A stretch of DNA of 31,286 nt from Euryarchaeota archaeon UBA486 (GTDB lineage Archaea; Thermoplasmatota; Poseidoniia; Poseidoniales; Poseidoniaceae). The stretch covers positions 21,401 through 52,686 of the forward strand of contig DAET01000013.1 of the NCBI GenBank assembly GCA_002497765.1, written 5' to 3'. The position numbers were made by a program, and so were the translations under genes. A model generated the notes under the pieces. The model ran no database searches and was not told the DNA's origin. It was given only the letters and a program-made list of their open reading frames with translations. Shown one piece after another: positions 1 to 7,041 of this stretch; within the stretch, counting starts at the first letter, position 1, and each line of letters begins with the position of its first letter.

Positions 1-2198
1 CTGAAACCAAAGCGAACCGTTCGCAACCCCGACGCTGTGCTGGCGGTGGCGTGCATCACCGGTGTGAGCCAACTCCCGTGGCCGTCTTCGCGCACCGACC
101 ATCGGAACGGACGAGGTTCCCCTTCACCCTCATAGGTGGAAGGGGGGAGGAACGAGGGAGGCGTTCGCATGGCCTCCCATGCCCCAGTCCGTTGGACATC
201 TGCCAACCATTCAGCCAACGGTGCACTGGGGCCTCCGCCTTCTTCGGGAGAGGAATCAAACACGACCACCGTGGGGGCTGCGTTCAGCAAATGTCGAAGA
301 TGATGGCGCCCACGCCGAACCAGGCGGTCGGTCTGAAACAACCCAAGTTCGAGTTGGGCCGAAGCGTCCAGCCAAGGCGTGATCGAAGAGCGCATGGACC
401 ATGAATCAACGTCCATGCCGACCAGCAGTACCACGTCGGCGGTGCACCCGAGGGCGTCGTCGGGCGTGACCACGTTGATGCGATCGGTTCGCGAGGTTTG
501 GTGGGTGAGTTCTGCTGAAGACCCGATGTGGTCGAGAAGGTCCACAAACGCAACGCCACGGTCCTCAAACGGAAGACCGTGGTGGAGAAGTTGAGCCTTG
601 ATGGCGTTCAAGGCTTCCACGAGCGCCTGAAGGGCCCCAAAGCCTGCATCAAAGGGTGCTCGCCGCTGTTCAAACCGGGCCACGTCAATGGAGGTGAGCA
701 ACCACGAGAGCCACGCCATACCGGAGGCAGGAGAATCGGGCATCGGCAGTTCAACGCCGCTGGTGCACCCCACCACCGGGCGTCGCAGCAAATGGCGGTC
801 CTCTGGGGAGAGAAGCGGTGCCCAAGTGCGGAGCAAGCAAGCGAGCCACCACTGCGTTTGTTCAAGCGCCTTTGCCTTTTCTTCGGGACGTCGCTCCGCA
901 AAGGAAGGTTCAGCCCCGGCCAGAACACCAAGCCAGCGGGCGATGGCTCCTGGGCCACCGAGCACGTGGAACTGCCGTGAGATGTCGTCCAAGACCGCAG
1001 CATCAGGCTGAGGGCGCCAGGTTCCCTCACTGGGATGGTTCAACTCAGGAAAAAGGTCGTCGTTGAAGGGGACCACGGAGGAGAAGAACACCCCGCGCAA
1101 CGATTCAAGCGACCAAGCGCTCATGCCCTGTGCCAGCCTTGCGGCTCTGACCACGGCGTGATGGGTGGGTTGTTGGTTCATGGCGGCCGAACCTGGATGC
1201 CACCGAAGGCCGATGGAAGCCAAGCCGTTGGACCAGGTCGTGGCCCGGTCCCGAACGCCTGCATCGACCACCAACATTCGGCCATCGTGGTGCGCACGGT
1301 ACGCCTGAATCATGGTCAGGGCCGCCTGCATACCGTGGCCTCGCTCGTCAAGGGTCACCCTCGTCAACCTGGTCGCTCGCTCGCGTCCCACATCGGTTTG
1401 CCACATCGTGGCGTCGCCGGTCCACGCATCGTGTGGAGGCACCCAATCGGGCAAGGTCGCTGTGGTGCACGGTGGTTCATCCACCAGGTAGGCACCGTGG
1501 TAACCAAGTCGGAACGAGCCAGGGTTGAGCAGTTGATGCACGGGGGCAAAAGTGGATACGGCAGTGAGGAGGTCCTGTTCGACTTCGTTGAAGTCCGGGG
1601 CGGTGTTGAGAACGATCAGGCCAGCCACTTCACTGAGATGAAACGGCGTATCTGTGGCCGTCTGCAACGCCTCAAGGACGTGCCGTGAAACCAATGCTGG
1701 GAGCATGGCTCCCGCCGCCGCTTCGGTCTCGAGGCACAAGCGGTGGAACACCGCGGCGCCCGGATCACCCTCCCACGCAAAGGGGCGGCGGAGTTGGAGC
1801 AGTTCCCCGTGCAATTGCTGAAGTCGACGTGTTTTCGTCAGCGTCCAACTGCCGACACCCGGCGTGTAGAGGAACGGGAGTTCGGCGTTCTCAGCGGCCG
1901 CAGCACACCGTGCGTGAAGGGCCATGAAGGTGCTCGATTCGTCATCCATCAGCACCGGGAGCCGGAGATCGACGTGCAGAAGGCGGACCAATCGGTTCAG
2001 GGTGAGATGGTACTGGGGTGTGACCACCACGCCAGCCTCGTTCAAGCGCTCCAAGGTGCGTTGACGGTGAAGTTCAGTGGGATGGAGAAGCATGAACGGA
2101 ACGTGTTCGGTGGGATGGCAGAGCGCCTCGAACAACCACGGTGGAAGCCCCTCGCCTGCAGGGACGTGTTCCGATGTGATGCTCGGTGTTCGCTCCAT
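1..2198 (-). CDS. Partial AddB-like PD-(D/E)XK nuclease / inactivated helicase (C-terminus beyond left edge)
   Basis: An uninterrupted minus-strand frame of 732 codons runs from the ATG at 2198 off the window edge. An in-frame TAG lies 24 bp upstream of that ATG, so the start is bounded. I translated it by hand and found no stop. The best-conserved-looking part is around residues 574-640: a beta-strand segment with VTPDDALG, then VVLLVGMDVDSW, PWLD and LGLFQTDR. This follows the layout of the AddB/UvrD-like helicase core, where a 'GL.EG..P' segment precedes 'WL...R..LGL'. No intact Walker A motif is visible, as expected for the inactivated helicase half of AddB-type proteins. The nuclease domain and its Fe-S cysteines would lie beyond the edge. 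The expected role is DNA end processing with a UvrD/AddA-like partner, which is not in the window. The family call is inference from pattern; that this is a real long gene is firm. Confidence 0.6.
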   Translation of the reverse strand, partial: MERTPSITSEHVPAGEGLPPWLFEALCHPTEHVPFMLLHPTELHRQRTLERLNEAGVVVTPQYHLTLNRLVRLLHVDLRLPVLMDDESSTFMALHARCAAAAENAELPFLYTPGVGSWTLTKTRRLQQLHGELLQLRRPFAWEGDPGAAVFHRLCLETEAAAGAMLPALVSRHVLEALQTATDTPFHLSEVAGLIVLNTAPDFNEVEQDLLTAVSTFAPVHQLLNPGSFRLGYHGAYLVDEPPCTTATLPDWVPPHDAWTGDATMWQTDVGRERATRLTRVTLDERGHGMQAALTMIQAYRAHHDGRMLVVDAGVRDRATTWSNGLASIGLRWHPGSAAMNQQPTHHAVVRAARLAQGMSAWSLESLRGVFFSSVVPFNDDLFPELNHPSEGTWRPQPDAAVLDDISRQFHVLGGPGAIARWLGVLAGAEPSFAERRPEEKAKALEQTQWWLACLLRTWAPLLSPEDRHLLRRPVVGCTSGVELPMPDSPASGMAWLSWLLTSIDVARFEQRRAPFDAGFGALQALVEALNAIKAQLLHHGLPFEDRGVAFVDLLDHIGSSAELTHQTSRTDRINVVTPDDALGCTADVVLLVGMDVDSWSMRSSITPWLDASAQLELGLFQTDRLVRRGRHHLRHLLNAAPTVVVFDSSPEEGGGPSAPLAEWLADVQRTGAWEAMRTPPSFLPPSTYEGEGEPRPFRWSVREDGHGSWLTPVMHATASTASGLRTVRFGF

Positions 2199-2340
2199 GA
2201 AAACCGCCTGTTTTGGAGAACGGTACCGAGGCTATTTCAACATGCGCGGCGATGGGGATGGATAAGGAAGGAGTGTACGGTCAGTGAGGTTAGAATTCTT
2301 TCCGAGGGTCGTTTCATCGCGCCCTTCAAATAGGGTGGTT

Positions 2341-2362
2341 CCCATGTGTTACATTGCATGGG
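2341..2362. repeat. Inverted repeat CCCATG-N10-CATGGG
   Basis: Perfect 6-bp arms at 2341-2346 and 2357-2362 flank a 10-bp spacer that itself contains the small palindrome TGTTACA. It lies about 200 bp upstream of the TFB start and could be an operator. No function is demonstrated. Confidence 0.5.
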
Positions 2363-2364
2363 TG

Positions 2365-2380
2365 ATTCGGAGTATTCGGA
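2365..2380. repeat. Direct repeat ATTCGGA x2
   Basis: ATTCGGA occurs at 2365-2371 and 2374-2380, a 9-bp period. The second copy forms a short inverted repeat (CGGA-cataa-TCCG, 2377-2389) with what follows. The spacing is close to one helical turn, which would suit a dimeric or tandem-binding regulator. This is inference only. Confidence 0.4.
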
Positions 2381-2460
2381 CATAATCCGGCGGGCATATG
2401 CGCGATAGGTTCTTATAGGGTGTGCCCCAATAAGAATATGTCTTGTTTCCCTTCACGTGT

Positions 2461-2477
2461 TGGAAACCTGTTTTCCA
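2461..2477. repeat. Inverted repeat TGGAAA-CCTGT-TTTCCA
   Basis: Perfect 6-bp arms with a 5-bp spacer lie about 46 bp upstream of the TFB TATA box, a plausible activator or repressor site. The arms resemble the TGGAAA core of the origin-box-like elements upstream of mcm, but the G-rich half is missing, so I do not call it one. Confidence 0.45.
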
Positions 2478-2522
2478 GCCCGAGAGGAGACATTAAGAAG
2501 CAGAGATGCTGAAAATTGAATC

Positions 2523-2529
2523 CTTTATA
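2523..2529 (+). promoter_or_regulatory. TATA box of the TFB gene
   Basis: TTTATAT lies 37 bp upstream of the ATG at 2566. Initiation about 25 bp downstream would give a leader of roughly 14 nt with a GGAG ribosome-binding sequence at 2552-2555. The box sits inside the longer reading frame that begins at 2506, which argues for the start at 2566. Confidence 0.6.
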
Positions 2530-2565
2530 TGGGGTGGCGAGACATATACCTTGGAGTTGAGAAAA

Positions 2566-3723
2566 ATGATCACGAAATGCGACGAATGCAGCGGAAACCT
2601 GACGATTGATTTGACCCGTGGAGAGGGCATCTGCGATGTGTGCTCCTTGGTGCACCCCATCCTTCACGACGACGCCGACACCAACAGCGGCAGTTCGCTT
2701 GGCGAAGGTCGTCACAACGAAGCCGTCAACATGGAAGCAGGTCACGGTGGCGCGAAAATGGGTGGCAAGATGAACCCCTTTGGCGACAAGTTTGACGGTC
2801 GAGGCAACCGCCTGACGACCAAGCAGCGCCGCCTCGCCGCTCGAATCGGTAAGTTGGACCGAAGTTCACAGCGCGACACCGACCCGATGTATGCCCAACT
2901 CATGGCCACGCTTCGCAACATGTTCGGCGCTGACATGGCCAAGGCGGTTGAACCACTGGCCCGAGCTGCTGCTCGCAAGCTCACTCGCTCCCAAGAAGCC
3001 ACGCGCAAGACCCTCTCGCCCGGCGAACGTCGCCGCCTCAAGTGCCCAAAAACGGCCATCTGCCGTGCAGGTGGCAAGGAGCACCCCGAACTCCGTGGCA
3101 AGACTGACAAAGACAAGCTCCAAATCATGGCCTTGGCCATCGCCTCCATCGCTGCTCGCTGGTTCCGCACCGTGCGAGTCAACGAAAAGCAACTGATGGA
3201 CACCTACGGCATCACGGCCAAGCAACTCAAGAACGCCAAGAAGACGATCATGCAGCACTACCAAGAGCGCGTGCGCCAGGGTTGGGCCGCACCTCCTCAA
3301 CAACTCAGCCTTGCCGCTGCCCGTGAAGACGAGTTGGACAAGGTCGCTGAGAACCTGAGCGACGGCCTTTCGAAGCGCTTCGATGACGATGACCTCGGTG
3401 CCATCATGGACGCCTTCTTCACCGTCATGTCGAACCTTGGTGAGCCCAGCGTGGACGCCCCCACGGCCAACGTTCCCATCTCGATGGTGGCAGGTTGCGT
3501 CATGTACAACCTCTTGCGCCAACTCGGCCTCCAAAACGGCAACCTCAGCACCGTGGCCAAAGCCGTTCAGCGCTCGGGTGCCGGCATCAAAAGCCGCCTC
3601 GAGGAGATGCGTGAACGCTACGAGAGCGGGGATTTCCCCGAAGGAGCCGAACTCTTCTCCGACGCAGTTGATGAAGCCGTGGAGAGCGACGGCAACACCG
3701 AAGAAGAAGCCGCTGACGAGTGA
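2566..3723 (+). CDS. tfb: TFB-type transcription initiation factor (TFIIB homologue), divergent
   Basis: This is probably a TFB, the factor that bridges TBP-bound promoter DNA and RNA polymerase. The N-terminus has a zinc ribbon with Cys5, Cys8, Cys23 and Cys26 (CX2C-X14-CX2C). A basic linker near residues 80-100 follows (TTKQRRLAARIG), where TFB has its B-reader and linker. The rest is helical and fits two cyclin-like repeats, with the second at about 245-350. The segment near residues 150-175 looks unusual: it carries Cys residues and the motif KCPKTAICRAGGKEHP within or before the first repeat. The acidic C-terminal tail is also unusual. I chose the ATG at 2566 (385 aa) because a TATA box and GGAG precede it; the frame is open upstream to 2506. 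The gene stands alone on its strand with a long upstream control region. A more distant TFB-like regulator is the main alternative. Confidence 0.75.
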   Translation: MITKCDECSGNLTIDLTRGEGICDVCSLVHPILHDDADTNSGSSLGEGRHNEAVNMEAGHGGAKMGGKMNPFGDKFDGRGNRLTTKQRRLAARIGKLDRSSQRDTDPMYAQLMATLRNMFGADMAKAVEPLARAAARKLTRSQEATRKTLSPGERRRLKCPKTAICRAGGKEHPELRGKTDKDKLQIMALAIASIAARWFRTVRVNEKQLMDTYGITAKQLKNAKKTIMQHYQERVRQGWAAPPQQLSLAAAREDELDKVAENLSDGLSKRFDDDDLGAIMDAFFTVMSNLGEPSVDAPTANVPISMVAGCVMYNLLRQLGLQNGNLSTVAKAVQRSGAGIKSRLEEMRERYESGDFPEGAELFSDAVDEAVESDGNTEEEAADE

Positions 3724-3739
3724 ACCAAATGAAGTGGGG

Positions 3740-3748
3740 TTCATATCC
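3740..3748 (+). promoter_or_regulatory. Possible TATA box of the thioredoxin-like gene
   Basis: TTCATATCC ends about 20 bp before the ATG at 3769, with its centre about 25 bp upstream. That spacing would place transcription start at the start codon and make the mRNA leaderless. No Shine-Dalgarno sequence is visible before this ATG, which agrees. Confidence 0.4.
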
Positions 3749-3768
3749 CACTGACCGCTCCCCGTAGC

Positions 3769-4671
3769 ATGCGTTCATCCTTTGCTCTGTGCGTTGCGCT
3801 TGCGTTTCTTCTCGGAACCATGAGTCCGGCTGCTGCCCTTCCGGCCAGCGAAGTCAACAACGGCATGCTGTTTGGTGGGCAGTGGACGCCGGCCAACGCA
3901 ACGGCCGTTGAGACGAGCAATTTCAGCGATCTCAAAGCCGTCACTGAAGTCTACACCGCCACCTGGTGCGATAACTGCGTGGACGTCGAGCACGCCCTTG
4001 AGGACGTCAAGGCTGAAGGCCATCTCATCCAATACCACTTCCATTCCACCCTTAGCGACCCGTTTGGTGTGGCCGAGCTTGAGCAGCGATGGCGAGACAA
4101 GTACGAGCCCAACTCTCCGCCCGGCGTGGTGTTCAACGGGACCATGAAGAAAGTCGGCAGCGTGGCCGACGATGGAACGCTTCAGAACGAATTCACCAAC
4201 CTTGCCAGGCAAGACTTGGGGCTCGGCCAAGGCACCACCGCGTTTTCCTGGACGCCCGGTGTTTGCGAGGACGTGTTCGCCTGCGGCACCATGACGTGGG
4301 ACCTTGACATCGACGGGGAGCACCTCGACAACGCCAGCCTCACCGTGTACGCTTACATCGTGGAGACCGCCGCCGATTACGAAGAGGGGACCAACGGCCT
4401 GGGGACCTACCCGCACATCGTGCGCGACATGATCGATGTTGGAGACACATCCCAAGGATCGATGATGGTGTCGCTCCCAACCCCGCACGACGGGGATGAT
4501 TTGGAGGTTCACCTGCTTTACGAAATCATGCCCAATCCACCGGAAGTGATGGAAGAGGAACCTGAACCTGCTGAACCCAGTGAAGACACGCCAGCCTTGT
4601 CCGTCGTGTCCACGATGATGGTCGTGGGTTTGGCACTGGCGTTCACTCAACGAATTCGCCGAGGCCGCTGA
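3769..4671 (+). CDS. Secreted, membrane-anchored thioredoxin-like protein
   Basis: The 300-residue product begins with a clear signal peptide (about residues 1-24, hydrophobic core ALCVALAFLLG). A thioredoxin-like segment follows, with the redox motif WCDNC (Cys67 and Cys70) after a hydrophobic strand. The SPPGVVFNG segment near residues 115-123 is where thioredoxins carry the cis-proline. Residues 130-265 form a further extracellular region with a CEDVFAC pair of cysteines. An acidic Pro/Glu-rich spacer leads to a C-terminal hydrophobic helix (about 275-293) and an Arg-rich end. This layout suits an outward-facing disulfide oxidoreductase anchored at its C-terminus. The motif-helix-basic tail also resembles archaeal sorting signals, though the motif PALSVVS is not a known PGF type. 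The last 29 bp overlap the end of the convergent gene. Confidence 0.7.
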   Translation: MRSSFALCVALAFLLGTMSPAAALPASEVNNGMLFGGQWTPANATAVETSNFSDLKAVTEVYTATWCDNCVDVEHALEDVKAEGHLIQYHFHSTLSDPFGVAELEQRWRDKYEPNSPPGVVFNGTMKKVGSVADDGTLQNEFTNLARQDLGLGQGTTAFSWTPGVCEDVFACGTMTWDLDIDGEHLDNASLTVYAYIVETAADYEEGTNGLGTYPHIVRDMIDVGDTSQGSMMVSLPTPHDGDDLEVHLLYEIMPNPPEVMEEEPEPAEPSEDTPALSVVSTMMVVGLALAFTQRIRRGR

Positions 4672-7009
4672 ATTCACGGTCAGCAGGGTCGTCGAACTCA
4701 ACGACGCGTTGCGTGTCCCGATGGTCGAGGTGAAGCTGCCATCGGAAGTGAGGTACTTCCCGGGGCGGAGCCACCACGTCGACGTAATTCCACCAGCGTG
4801 GTGGAGCCCCACGTACCCGCTGGCGGTCCTGCATGTCTCGAAGCAAGTCCGTCAGCTGCAAACGGGCGTTGGGTCGTGGGTGATCTCGGCGAACGAGGAT
4901 GGCGTGCGAGCGATCTTCCTCGTCTCTGACATAGCCGAGCATTTTCGCAGCACGTCTGAAGAAGTTGCGTTCAAGTTCGGACCGTACCGTCACTTGGAGG
5001 TCAGCATGCTGGAGCGCCAGTGGTCCGCCGTCACGGAGCGGGAGTCGAAAGTGAGCCCCCAACGGTTGGTGGACCAGCACTTCCCATACCCGTGCAAAGA
5101 CCTCGCACCAACGGCGTTCACCGTCCCGTACATCGCCCTCCTCGTGAAGGTCGTCTCCACGTCGGTGAGGCATCAAGTGGTGGTAGCGTCGGTGGAAGAA
5201 GCCCTCCTGAATGCGCCCGAAGTAGTCCCCAAAGCCCTGGACTTCCGTTCGTCCTGGCACATAGGGCGGCACGGTTTCCCGCCACTCAGCGACGGCTTCC
5301 TCGAGCGGGAAGCGGCCCTCTCGATCAAACACGGTGTGGAATCGTGCAGCCCAGCGTTCTGAGAAGCGTGGGCGGCGACGGCCATGGTGTCGGTTTCGAA
5401 GAAGGAGTTCGTGAAGTCCTCCACCCGGACGCGGTTCCAACTCGTCAACGGCGTCGCGACGGAGCCATCGAAGTTGGTGCAAGAAATACCGAGGTGGATT
5501 AGCGGCCTGCACAGCATCGTTTCGGAGGCGGTCAATCCACGCAGCAGGGATGTTGTGTCGCGGGAAGCCGAACGGAGGGTGATGAAACAGCAACTCCTCG
5601 AGGCTTTGGATCTCTGCTGACGCTTTGATGTCGTTCACCATGGAGAGGATCACGCTTCCCATCGTGTCGCCAAGCGGCAGGGTGTTGGCGAATTGTCCGC
5701 TGTGAATGCAAATCGGCCGTTTGACGTTGGGCGTGATGTCGGTGACGTGCTGAATGGTGTAAGGCGCCCCGTGTTGACCGTGTTCAACGGCCACTTCATA
5801 GACGTGACCAAATTGACCGACGATCAAGGCTCGAGCTCGCTCGAGGAAGACCTTGGTTTCCAAGCCGTTCATGATGCTGTGACAGAATTCCAACGAGCGG
5901 ACCAGTGGTGCTGACGGGAGGGTGCGTTCAATGTAGCCCACCGACCAGTTGTGCTGCAAGCCGAGCAAGAGTTTCCCCGCCTCGGAGTTCAGTGGCGAGA
6001 GCACCAGTGAGGAGAGGAACGCCCAGAGCGCAGGCTCACTGGGCACTCGAATCAACCGCAGTGAACCGGAGGCCGTCCGTGTCCGAAAGCGAAGCGCCTT
6101 CGGGTTGAGATCCATCGCCCACTTCTGCGTTTCAGCCTGTTCGTGAGCCGGTTCAAGTTCCCGCCAAGCCTGCATCCACGGCGTGTTGTAGGCGTGGAAC
6201 AAGCCCGGTGGATGATGAGAGAGCGCTTTTTGGAACATCCCTTCCATGTTGGGGGGCTGCCGGTCAAACATTCGGGATTGGATGTCGTGGGACCACGCCA
6301 TCATCGGCACGTATTCACGGGCTTCCATGTTCAGGGTACGGTCGATCTTCAATCGAGTCGACAACCACGTCAACATCGCAGCCAAGGGGCGATACGAGGG
6401 GCGCAATTCCCGGCGACCTCGGTGGTGAATGTACTGCACCATTCGCGAGGAGTGGCGAAGTTCTGGATTGACGGAGGTCACACACACCAGCAGTGCCGGA
6501 ATGTCCCACCCCTTTCGTTTGGACACGCTCTCCATCAACGAAAACACGACGAACAAACTCAGCCCGTGGAGGTCGCATCCGTTGAGGTTCCACGCACCAT
6601 CGAGGTAGCGCAAAACCGACCCGTCGTGGAACCCGATGCCTTCCCTCAGCATGGCTTCTTGGCGTTGAGTGAGGTTGTCGCCGCACAGGACTGCTTGCGT
6701 GAGTTCCTCAAACGCGCCCCACGATTCTGGCGGTTTGGTGATGGGATCGTCGTCACTGTCCAAACGGGCCCACTGAACATGGTGGAGATCCTGGGTGTTC
6801 GCCAGCAGAGCGTTCCACTTTCGTGATGATGTACCGTTTGGTCCACCAAACAACGCCATCGCCCGTTCGTGTTCTTCTGGATGCAAGGGGGCGTTCCAGC
6901 CGCGCTGGGGCTGAAAATCGATCATCGATTGACACCAATCACAGACATGATCGGTGTCGGGGGAGGCTGCGTTGTGAACACACAGCGTTTCGCGTACGCT
7001 CGTCGTCAT
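4643..7009 (-). CDS. Large conserved-looking protein of unknown function (788 aa)
   Basis: I do not recognise the family. The frame is open throughout and patterned like a soluble, mostly helical protein rich in Trp, Arg and His. There is no signal peptide or membrane helix. The N-terminus has a small Cys/His cluster (Cys9, His10, His19, then CDWC at about 21-24) that could bind zinc. The C-terminal third (after about residue 535) changes composition, becoming very rich in Arg, Asp and Glu. I checked the other two minus frames there and found no sign that a frameshift causes this. The chosen ATG at 7009 gives a typical N-terminus; a TTG at 7045 overlapping the stop of the aldolase gene would add 12 residues and couple translation. 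It is the last gene of the mcm-to-4643 run and overlaps the thioredoxin-like gene tail to tail. Confidence 0.65.
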   Translation of the reverse strand: MTTSVRETLCVHNAASPDTDHVCDWCQSMIDFQPQRGWNAPLHPEEHERAMALFGGPNGTSSRKWNALLANTQDLHHVQWARLDSDDDPITKPPESWGAFEELTQAVLCGDNLTQRQEAMLREGIGFHDGSVLRYLDGAWNLNGCDLHGLSLFVVFSLMESVSKRKGWDIPALLVCVTSVNPELRHSSRMVQYIHHRGRRELRPSYRPLAAMLTWLSTRLKIDRTLNMEAREYVPMMAWSHDIQSRMFDRQPPNMEGMFQKALSHHPPGLFHAYNTPWMQAWRELEPAHEQAETQKWAMDLNPKALRFRTRTASGSLRLIRVPSEPALWAFLSSLVLSPLNSEAGKLLLGLQHNWSVGYIERTLPSAPLVRSLEFCHSIMNGLETKVFLERARALIVGQFGHVYEVAVEHGQHGAPYTIQHVTDITPNVKRPICIHSGQFANTLPLGDTMGSVILSMVNDIKASAEIQSLEELLFHHPPFGFPRHNIPAAWIDRLRNDAVQAANPPRYFLHQLRWLRRDAVDELEPRPGGGLHELLLRNRHHGRRRPRFSERWAARFHTVFDREGRFPLEEAVAEWRETVPPYVPGRTEVQGFGDYFGRIQEGFFHRRYHHLMPHRRGDDLHEEGDVRDGERRWCEVFARVWEVLVHQPLGAHFRLPLRDGGPLALQHADLQVTVRSELERNFFRRAAKMLGYVRDEEDRSHAILVRRDHPRPNARLQLTDLLRDMQDRQRVRGAPPRWWNYVDVVAPPREVPHFRWQLHLDHRDTQRVVEFDDPADREFSGLGEFVE

Positions 7010-7041
7010 GAGGGATATATTCCCTGACACTTTTTGAAGGC

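Larger units (their letters stand above)
2199..2565. promoter_or_regulatory. Divergent intergenic region upstream of the nuclease and TFB genes
   Basis: These 367 bp hold no credible gene and separate two divergent genes. They contain a TATA box for the TFB gene and three small repeat structures listed separately. A second weak TATA-like sequence is CTTATAG near 2413. For the leftward gene only weak AT-rich candidates are seen (GAAATAG near 2235, CTTATCC near 2265). The region is richer in A/T and in small repeats than the flanking genes, which fits a complex control region. Confidence 0.6.

Noticed and set aside
1035..1688. 217-codon plus-strand open frame inside the left-edge gene
   Set aside because: It lies opposite the continuous 732-codon minus frame and has the His/Gly/Arg-rich composition of an antisense shadow.
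2461..2477. TGGAAA-CCTGT-TTTCCA as another origin recognition box
   Set aside because: It has the TGGAAA half-site but neither the TCCAGTGG dyad centre nor a G-string.
2866..3744. 292-codon minus-strand frame opposite the TFB gene
   Set aside because: The TFB zinc ribbon, TATA box and ribosome-binding site support the plus strand; the minus frame is a codon-bias shadow.
4709..5362. 217-codon plus-strand frame, and the change of composition in the minus gene over the same bases, suggesting a frameshift or separate gene
   Set aside because: The minus frame continues without a stop to 4643 with sensible hydrophobic patterning (EEAVAEWRETVPPYVPG, NYVDVVAPPREVPHF); the other frames over these bases do not continue it better.
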